DNA of 11,072 bases, from positions 1 to 11,072 of the forward strand of contig CAAERF010000122.1 in the NCBI GenBank assembly GCA_900758315.1, read 5' to 3'. The stretch comes from an uncultured Oscillospiraceae bacterium (GTDB lineage: Bacteria; Bacillota; Clostridia; Oscillospirales; Oscillospiraceae). Position 1 is the first letter of the stretch; each line of letters opens with the position of its first letter. Positions 5,765 to 11,072 of this stretch are shown here, piece after piece. A program made the position numbers and the translations under genes. The notes beneath the pieces are model-generated. The model ran no database searches. It had not been told where the DNA came from and saw only the letters and a list, made by a program, of their open reading frames with translations.

Positions 5765-8666
5765 AGACGCACGCAGCAGAAGAAACCGTCTGTTCCTGCT
5801 GGCACTGGTTGTGGTGGGCATCGGCGTTTTTGTCCTTTTTACCAACCTGAACCGCGCCATGCTGCGCGACACGCTGGACGGAACCTTTACCTTTGTCGAG
5901 GAGCGCCTGCATCTGTACGAGGTGGACGCCGCCAACGACCGCGTCAAAAGCCTGACCCGCCTGCAGGACAAGGCCGCTGCCCTGCGCGATGAAATGACGA
6001 TAAAAGGCGATTTTACCCCCAGCGACCTCAACGCCTTTGCCGACACCCAGCGGCTGACCGGCGTGCTGGTGCTGGACGGCGAGCTGCAGCTGGAAATGCA
6101 AAGCACGCGGGACGGCGACGCCATGCAGCTGTGGAAGCAGCAGCTGCAAAGCGACTATATCCGCGAGATTCCGGACTACCCCCAAAAAGCCTACACCGCC
6201 CGCATCGAGCAGGACGGTGCGCTGTACGATTTTGCCGCCCTTGCGCGCACCGATGCACCGGGACTTTTGATCGCCTATGTGAAGAAAAGCAGCGAGGATG
6301 TCGGCGATCTGACGGTGGGCTACCTGCTGGATCATTTCCCGCTGGAGGATGGCGGCGTTGCCACCATTTGTCAGGATGACCGCGTGCTGACCAGCAACAG
6401 CACGGCGCAGCTCAACCGCACAAGCGAGGAATGCCGGCAGCTGTACAACGACAAGCAAACCCGTGTGTCCGGCGGCATTGTCGAGCTGCACAGCAACCGC
6501 GGCGTCTGGTACGGCAGCCGCAGAAATATCAGCAAGTACGAGGTGTTTGTCTTTTTCCCGGCGGGAAAGGTATTTTTGACGCGCAACATCATCTGCGTGT
6601 CCTACCTCGCGCTTTCCGTGATGATCTTTTTGATGATGCTGCTGCTGCAAAGCCGCGCCGACAAGGACGCCTTAAAGGAAACCCAAAAGCGTATGGGCAT
6701 CATCACGGCGCTGGGTACGGCGTATGACTCCATCATGCTGCTGGACTTGAAGAAAAACACCGTCGAAACCCTCAAGGATGTCCCCGGCGAGGAGCAATAT
6801 AAGCGCATCCGCCCCATGCAGCGCGAGGAGATGCTGCGGTGCACGCAGGCCATCGTTGCCGAGCCGTACCGCGCGGAATATCTGGAATTTATGGACGCGA
6901 CCACCATGACGGCACGCTTGAAGAAGCATACCTCGCTGGTGTTCACCGGGCGCACCGTCCACGATCGGTGGTTTACCACGCTGCTGATCCCCCAGCGCAC
7001 CGACGATGACGGCAGCGTCACGGCGGTGCTGGTTGCCACCCGCGATACCACCGCCGAAAAGCAGACCGAGCAAAAGCAGCAGGACGCCCTGCGCAGCGCA
7101 CTGGCGGCGGCGGAACACGCCAACAAGGCAAAAACCGTATTTTTGAACAGTATGTCGCACGACATCCGTACCCCGATGAACGCCATCCTCGGCTTTACGG
7201 CGCTGGCGACCACCCATCTGGACAACGCCGAGCTGGTCAAGGATTACCTGCAAAAAATCAGCGTGTCGGGGCAGCATCTGCTCAGCCTGATCAACGATGT
7301 TTTGGATATGAGCCGCATTGAAAGCGGCACCATCAAGCTGGACAACGCCCCCGTGCATCTGCCCGATGTGCTGCACGACCTGCGCACCATCATACAGGGC
7401 AATATCAGCGCCAAGCAGCTGGATCTGTATGTAGATACGCAGGATATCCAGCACGAGGATATCATCACCGACAAGCTGCGCTTGAACCAGATTTTGCTGA
7501 ACATCGTCGGCAATGCCGTAAAATTCACCCCGGCGGGCGGCACCATCAACATCCGCGTCATGGAAAAGCCCTGCCCGCGCAGCGGCTGCACCACCTATGT
7601 GTTCAGCGTCAAGGACAACGGCATCGGTATGTCGCAGGAGTTCCAGCAGCACGTCTTTGACTCCTTCGCGCGTGAGCAGACGGTGACCCGCAGCGGCATC
7701 CAAGGCACCGGGCTGGGTATGGCAATCACGAAAAACATCGTAGATATGATGGGCGGCACCATCACGCTCAAGAGCGAGCAGGGCAAGGGCAGCGAGTTTA
7801 CCGTTACGCTGGACTGCAAGATCAGCAAAACGCAGACCAAGAGCCAGCCCATCCCCGAGCTGCGCGGCGCGCGCGCCCTGGTGGTGGATGACGACGCCCA
7901 GACCTGTATGAGCGTCAGCAAGATGCTGCGCCAGATCGAGATGACGGCGGACTGGACGACCTCCGGCAAGGAGGCAATCCTGCGCGCGCAGGAAGCCCAC
8001 GAGCAGGGGCGCGATTTTAAGGCGTATATCATCGACTGGCTGATGCCCGATATGAACGGCATTGAAACGGTGCGCCGCATCCGCAAGGTCATTGAACCGG
8101 GTACGCCCATCATCATTTTGACCGCCTACGACTGGTCGGATATCGAGCAGGAGGCGCGCGAGGCAGGCGTGACGGCGTTTGTTGGCAAGCCGCTGTTTAT
8201 GTCGGAGCTGCGCGCCGTGCTGACCCACACCCAGACTGAGCCGCAGCCCATGCAGATGCCCCAGCACGCGGGCTATGCGGGCAAAAAGGTGCTGCTGGTC
8301 GAGGATAACGCCCTGAACCGCGAAATTGCCACCGCCATTCTGGAGCAGGCGGGGCTGCAGGTGGACAGCGTGGAGGACGGCACCGACGCCGTGGCGCGTA
8401 TGAACACCGCAGCCGAGGACCAATACGACCTGATTTTGATGGATGTCCAGATGCCCCGGATGGACGGCTACACCGCCACGCGCAAGATCCGCGCCATGGA
8501 CGACCCCCGCAAGGCGAACATCCCCATTGTGGCGATGACCGCCAACGCCTTTGACGAGGACCGCAAAAAAGCCTTTGCGGCGGGCATGAACGCGCACGTC
8601 GCCAAGCCCATTGACATGGCGGTTTTGTCCCATACGCTGGATGAAATTTTTGCGAAGCAGGGGTAA
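5757..8666 (+). CDS. Hybrid sensor histidine kinase with two receiver domains
   Basis: About 969 residues. Transmembrane segments at about 11-29 and 278-299 flank an extracytoplasmic region of about 248 residues that is possibly Cache-like. The linker (about 310-450) looks PAS-like (AYDSIMLLDLKKNTVETL and a closing VLVATRDTT). The HisKA H-box is NSMSHDIRTPMNAI with His468. The HATPase domain has NIVGNAVKFTP, KDNGIGMS and GTGLGMAI (about 580-657). Receiver 1 (about 704-825) has VVDDD, phospho-acceptor Asp760 (IIDWLMPDMNG), Thr in LTAY and Lys in GKP. Receiver 2 (about 843-965) has VEDN, Asp896 (MDVQMPRMDG), MTAN and AKP. Both receivers keep all phosphotransfer residues. It overlaps the lipoprotein gene by 8 bases, so the two are co-translated and the lipoprotein is probably its ligand-presenting partner. 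No HPt or DNA-binding domain is present; phosphoryl transfer to an unlinked protein is expected. Starting at 5751 would add two residues. Confidence 0.94.
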   Translation: MPKDARSRRNRLFLLALVVVGIGVFVLFTNLNRAMLRDTLDGTFTFVEERLHLYEVDAANDRVKSLTRLQDKAAALRDEMTIKGDFTPSDLNAFADTQRLTGVLVLDGELQLEMQSTRDGDAMQLWKQQLQSDYIREIPDYPQKAYTARIEQDGALYDFAALARTDAPGLLIAYVKKSSEDVGDLTVGYLLDHFPLEDGGVATICQDDRVLTSNSTAQLNRTSEECRQLYNDKQTRVSGGIVELHSNRGVWYGSRRNISKYEVFVFFPAGKVFLTRNIICVSYLALSVMIFLMMLLLQSRADKDALKETQKRMGIITALGTAYDSIMLLDLKKNTVETLKDVPGEEQYKRIRPMQREEMLRCTQAIVAEPYRAEYLEFMDATTMTARLKKHTSLVFTGRTVHDRWFTTLLIPQRTDDDGSVTAVLVATRDTTAEKQTEQKQQDALRSALAAAEHANKAKTVFLNSMSHDIRTPMNAILGFTALATTHLDNAELVKDYLQKISVSGQHLLSLINDVLDMSRIESGTIKLDNAPVHLPDVLHDLRTIIQGNISAKQLDLYVDTQDIQHEDIITDKLRLNQILLNIVGNAVKFTPAGGTINIRVMEKPCPRSGCTTYVFSVKDNGIGMSQEFQQHVFDSFAREQTVTRSGIQGTGLGMAITKNIVDMMGGTITLKSEQGKGSEFTVTLDCKISKTQTKSQPIPELRGARALVVDDDAQTCMSVSKMLRQIEMTADWTTSGKEAILRAQEAHEQGRDFKAYIIDWLMPDMNGIETVRRIRKVIEPGTPIIILTAYDWSDIEQEAREAGVTAFVGKPLFMSELRAVLTHTQTEPQPMQMPQHAGYAGKKVLLVEDNALNREIATAILEQAGLQVDSVEDGTDAVARMNTAAEDQYDLILMDVQMPRMDGYTATRKIRAMDDPRKANIPIVAMTANAFDEDRKKAFAAGMNAHVAKPIDMAVLSHTLDEIFAKQG

Positions 8667-8683
8667 GGGGACGCTGCCCGGTA

Positions 8684-8705
8684 GGGGCGGGGCATTGCCC
8701 CGCCC
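8684..8705. repeat. Short GC-rich palindrome after the kinase gene
   Basis: GGGCGGGGC (8685-8693) and GCCCCGCCC (8697-8705) form a perfect 9-pair stem around ATT, preceded by TAG. There is no T-run, so it is a poor classical terminator. It resembles short dispersed intergenic palindromes that I recall from Oscillospiraceae genomes; with one copy in the window this cannot be tested here. Confidence 0.5.
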
Positions 8706-8903
8706 GCGACCATAGAGCCGACAATGCCCTGTCATTTCGGCTATCCTGAGCAAGGTGCGGATAATCATAAATTAACAAGACCTTCTCTGAAAACAATGAA
8801 CCACAGGAGGCATTTCCTGCCTCGTTCGCATAAAGATTGCTAAATTTGCTTTAAATCTCAACGAATTTGCCGAAAAAGAAAGAGTGCTATCTCCTCGCCA
8901 AGA

Positions 8904-8922
8904 GCCGCCGCTGTGCGGCGGT
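8904..8922. repeat. GC-rich hairpin in the gene-free region
   Basis: CCGCCGC (8905-8911) pairs perfectly with GCGGCGG (8915-8921) around TGT, with a G-T wobble at the base. No T-run follows. Role unknown; it may be a transcript-stabilising hairpin or a remnant of ICE sequence. Confidence 0.45.
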
Positions 8923-8979
8923 TGCGCTCCGAAACGCGCCCTATATTACTGCCTGAAAAAGCCTTTTTCTACAAGCTGC

Positions 8980-9010
8980 CCGCTGTATCACCCGATACAG
9001 CGGTATTTTT
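8980..9010 (+). terminator. Intrinsic terminator or attenuator upstream of the DUF3846 gene
   Basis: CCGCTGTATC (8980-8989) and GATACAGCGG (8994-9003) form a perfect 10-pair stem with a 4-base loop, followed by TATTTTT (9004-9010). The next gene starts at 9035 with its ribosome binding site at 9021-9026, leaving no space for a promoter after the hairpin. It therefore either stops read-through from the cargo or acts as an attenuator that the ICE transcript must pass. Confidence 0.8.
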
Positions 9011-9034
9011 ATTGCCAAAAAAGGAGTTATTACA

Positions 9035-9460
9035 ATGTCTAACGAAAACAAAATCCGAATTCTGTATGTTCAGCCGGGCAAATATCCGGAGGAACAGCTT
9101 GTTGCAAATGAGCTGCATCCCCTTCAGCGGCTTGTCGGCGGGGATATGCAAGCCGTATACCCGTGGTCAAAGGACAAAGTGGCGCTTGTCTGCAACGATT
9201 CGGGCAAGGTGGACGGCCTGCCGCTGAACCGTTGCATTGAGGACTACGATGTAATCGCGGGCAATTTCTTCATCTGCGGTTTTTCCGGGGAGGAATTTTG
9301 CAGCCTGACCGACAAACAGTTCCGCTACTACGAAAAGCTGTTTCGTGACCCGGAGCTGTTCTTGCCGACTCCCATTGGCATTATGCCGATGAAATGCACC
9401 CCTGACCAGTATAAACGCCTGATGCAGGAGCGCAGCGCCGCCAACCGTGGGGAGCGCTGA
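9035..9460 (+). CDS. DUF3846-like ICE accessory protein
   Basis: A 141-residue soluble protein with no signal peptide or membrane segment. It matches the remembered DUF3846 pattern: an opening strand KIRILYVQPGKYPEEQ, then LQRLVGGDMQAVYPW, then VALVCNDSGKVDGLPLNR, then DYDVIAGNFFICG and an acidic helical end. The family is common in clostridial ICEs and conjugative plasmids and has no established biochemical role. AAGGAG lies 8 bases before the ATG. It ends 2 bases before the peptidase gene, so the two are translated together. A strong hairpin terminator lies immediately upstream and may control its expression. Confidence 0.75.
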   Translation: MSNENKIRILYVQPGKYPEEQLVANELHPLQRLVGGDMQAVYPWSKDKVALVCNDSGKVDGLPLNRCIEDYDVIAGNFFICGFSGEEFCSLTDKQFRYYEKLFRDPELFLPTPIGIMPMKCTPDQYKRLMQERSAANRGER

Positions 9461-9462
9461 CT

Positions 9463-10461
9463 ATGGAGTATAAGCGCAAGCGGCTGATACGCGCGGCATT
9501 GCAAAAAGCTGAAGCCAAGCGAAAGCAGACAGTGCGGCAGGCGGAATCGGCAGCAGATACCGAGCAACAGACGCCGGAAGAATACGCCCAGACGGTTGTT
9601 TCTGAAAAAGCCATACAGGCGGCAGAAAACCTGCAAGGCAAGGCGCTGGACACAGGACGAATCAGCTACCGTCAATTTCGGATTTTACAGGAAAAGCGCC
9701 AGCGTGTGCCAACCACACACGTCGCCCAGCCCGCTGAAACAGAAAATACCCCCTTGGCGCAGAGTGCCGACCGGCGAGAAACAGGCAAGCGCCAACGCTT
9801 TCGGCAAAGGGCGCTGGATAAGCGAGAGGTCAAAATTTCCGATTCCTACCATGACAAAATGCAGGCGCTGAAACGCCAACACCTCACGCGCGAAACGGCG
9901 CGCCGCCATCTGCAAAAGCAGGCGGGCGGCACGGTGCTTGGCAGCGGCGTCAGACTGCCCGATACTGTCCCTGTCTTTTCAGGAGGCGGCATCAGGCAAG
10001 ACCAGCGGGACATTTTGCACCAGCTGCTATCCGAGAAAATGCGCCCCAGCCTGCTTGCCCTGTGCGGTGGGATCGCCGTTGCGGACGGCGAATTGTGCTG
10101 GCCGCTGCCGGGACACACCTATATATCCTGCCACTTCGGGGAAGTGGACGCCTTCGGCAATGCCGGGCATCGCGGCACGGATATTCCAGCACCGGAGGGC
10201 ACACCCATCCTCGCCGCCCACAGCGGCACGGTGCTGGTCAGCGGCTGGAACGACAGCTATGGCAATCAGGTGCTGCTGGATAACGGCGCAGGCCTGTCCA
10301 CGCGGTACGCCCACATGACGCAAACTGCCGTCACCGCAGGCGAAGTGGTAACGGCAGGGCAGGTTATTGGGTATGTAGGCAGCACCGGCAACCACCTGCA
10401 TTTTGAGGTAATGCAAAATGGCGTGAGAATGAACCCCTTGGAGTTAGTGTTCGGACAGTAA
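9463..10461 (+). CDS. M23 (LytM-type) zinc peptidase of a conjugative element
   Basis: A 332-residue protein. Residues 1-165 are very basic and Gln/Arg-rich, with a repeated Q-A-E helical character; residues about 190-332 form the LytM/M23 fold. The first motif HRGTD gives zinc ligands His236 and Asp240. GNHLHFEV gives His311 and zinc ligand His313, and YAHM supplies His284, so the active site is complete. Such enzymes open peptidoglycan crosslinks so that the type IV secretion channel can cross the wall. Oddly, no signal peptide or convincing membrane segment is visible; the only hydrophobic stretch is short (SLLALCGGIAV, about 199-209). Related ICE proteins usually have a membrane segment after the basic N-terminal region, so this copy may have lost an internal part or depend on another export route. 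The ATG follows GGGGAG and lies 2 bases after the DUF3846 stop. Confidence 0.85.
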   Translation: MEYKRKRLIRAALQKAEAKRKQTVRQAESAADTEQQTPEEYAQTVVSEKAIQAAENLQGKALDTGRISYRQFRILQEKRQRVPTTHVAQPAETENTPLAQSADRRETGKRQRFRQRALDKREVKISDSYHDKMQALKRQHLTRETARRHLQKQAGGTVLGSGVRLPDTVPVFSGGGIRQDQRDILHQLLSEKMRPSLLALCGGIAVADGELCWPLPGHTYISCHFGEVDAFGNAGHRGTDIPAPEGTPILAAHSGTVLVSGWNDSYGNQVLLDNGAGLSTRYAHMTQTAVTAGEVVTAGQVIGYVGSTGNHLHFEVMQNGVRMNPLELVFGQ

Positions 10462-10568
10462 TGGTGAGATGCTGGCAGTTTATAAGCAGCTGAAGCAAGA
10501 ATCTTGATGATTGTTGTATGAACTATTTGCTTTACATCTTTTACTTCGAGCGATTTCGACACGAACAA

Positions 10569-10580
10569 GAATTATAATTC
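10569..10580. repeat. Perfect 12-base palindrome overlapping a -10-like box
   Basis: GAATTATAATTC is fully self-complementary and contains TATAAT (10573-10578), about 40 bases before the start of the next gene. No good -35 box is found 16-18 bases upstream, so the promoter call is weak. An operator over a weak activator-dependent promoter is possible. Confidence 0.35.
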
Positions 10581-10619
10581 ATACTAGATTCACCAATTAC
10601 AAACAAGGAGGGATCTTTT

Positions 10620-11072
10620 ATGAAAAAAGAATTCGTAATGTCGTTATCGCAATCCTATCGGCAGGATCTCCTCAATGCCACACAGCTGGCTGAACAGGGG
10701 ATGCTGTCGCCCTCGCAGCAGGCGTACTGCTTTGAAGAAATTGAGGACACCAAGGGCACTGCGTTCTATCCTGCAAACGGGGATGAATTGTTCCGGAAGC
10801 TGCGTACTGCGTTGGGCGAAAAAGCGCAAATTTCCGAGCGCCAGCGCGCAGAAACCGAGCTGCACAAGTTGGGGGTGGAACTCTTATTCCATACCTATAT
10901 AGACAGGTTCACCTTTGCTGAAATTACCCATAACACTGCAGCTCACAAATATGATGCCATTATCTACCTTGATGAGCGTGTCACCAACGAGGAAAAGCGC
11001 GCCAACGCCGCAGCGATGCGCAAGGCGTTTGATGCGTGGCTGGAGGAAAGCGGTCATACGGTAGACCCCACC
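10620..11072 (+). CDS. Unrecognised ICE gene (partial, runs off right edge)
   Basis: An open frame of 151 codons begins at an ATG preceded by AAGGAGGG with a 7-base spacer and stays open to the end of the window. The protein starts MKKEFVMSLSQSYRQDLL and looks soluble, helical and rich in charged residues, for example VTNEEKRANAAAMRKAF. No signal peptide, membrane segment or catalytic motif is seen. I do not recognise the family. Its position after the M23 peptidase suggests another ICE accessory protein, but a function cannot be given. The strong ribosome binding site and sustained open frame make it a real gene. Confidence 0.8.
   Translation, partial: MKKEFVMSLSQSYRQDLLNATQLAEQGMLSPSQQAYCFEEIEDTKGTAFYPANGDELFRKLRTALGEKAQISERQRAETELHKLGVELLFHTYIDRFTFAEITHNTAAHKYDAIIYLDERVTNEEKRANAAAMRKAFDAWLEESGHTVDPT

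Larger units (their letters stand above)
8667..9034. other. Gene-free region between sensory cassette and conjugation genes
   Basis: No ORF with a plausible ribosome binding site is seen on either strand across these 368 bases. It holds a GC-rich palindrome just after the kinase stop, an A/T-rich middle, a second GC-rich hairpin near 8904-8922, a GAAAAA/TTTTTC hairpin (8955-8969) and a strong terminator at the end. No promoter with acceptable spacing was found for the gene at 9035. It may contain the junction between the cargo and the ICE backbone. Confidence 0.5.

Noticed and set aside
4928..6650. Overlapping minus-strand open frames across the plus-strand lipoprotein and kinase start
   Set aside because: Antisense shadows rich in Arg, Ala and Gln, with no family features.
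6672..8768. 698-codon minus-strand open frame opposite the plus-strand kinase gene
   Set aside because: It mirrors the GC-rich codons of a kinase gene with intact motifs; no ribosome binding site or recognisable domain.
8922..8947. Promoter for the DUF3846 gene (TTGCGC and TATATT)
   Set aside because: The spacer is only 14 bases and the downstream terminator hairpin lies between it and the gene.
1..11072. CRISPR array, transposase, integrase or toxin-antitoxin pair
   Set aside because: No regularly spaced repeats and no proteins with the relevant motifs on either strand.

Overview
The window looks like accessory DNA from a gut-type Gram-positive bacterium, most likely a clostridial lineage such as Oscillospiraceae (Faecalibacterium and relatives). 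This is inferred from the moderately high G+C, AGGAGG-type ribosome binding sites, lipoprotein-type solute-binding proteins, and conjugation genes of the kind found in Tn1549-like integrative conjugative elements (ICEs). No rRNA, tRNA, CRISPR array, transposase or integrase is visible, so the lineage call is an inference.

Layout. Bases 1-213 are the 3' end of a VirB4-type conjugation ATPase, followed by a bidirectional terminator (325-360). Bases 419-8666 hold two divergently transcribed sensory gene pairs. On the minus strand, a family 1 solute-binding lipoprotein with a C-terminal 5'-nucleotidase-C-like domain (2736-4520) is followed by a hybrid histidine kinase (419-2710). On the plus strand, an amino-acid-type (SBP_bac_3) lipoprotein (4913-5764) overlaps a second, longer hybrid histidine kinase carrying two receiver domains (5757-8666). 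The 392-base gap between them holds two back-to-back consensus promoters with 17-base spacers. On the minus side it also holds a leader of about 150 bases that can fold extensively, including a hairpin that would cover the ribosome binding site.

Bases 8667-9034 carry no gene but several hairpins, the last being a strong intrinsic terminator just upstream of the next gene. From 9035 ICE-type genes resume: a DUF3846 protein (9035-9460), a LytM/M23 peptidase (9463-10461) and an unrecognised gene that runs off the right edge (10620 onward).

How it may work together. Neither solute-binding protein has permease or ATPase genes beside it, and each is directly followed by a membrane-anchored hybrid kinase. 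The simplest reading is that the lipoproteins present ligands to the kinases, like BvgS/EvgS with the Venus-flytrap domain on a separate polypeptide. Neither pair has an HPt protein or a DNA-binding response regulator in the window, so the output must lie elsewhere. The cassette appears to be sensory cargo placed between conjugation genes. The main candidates for something undescribed are the solute-binding/nucleotidase-C fusion, the folded leader in front of it, and the paired divergent arrangement inside an ICE.
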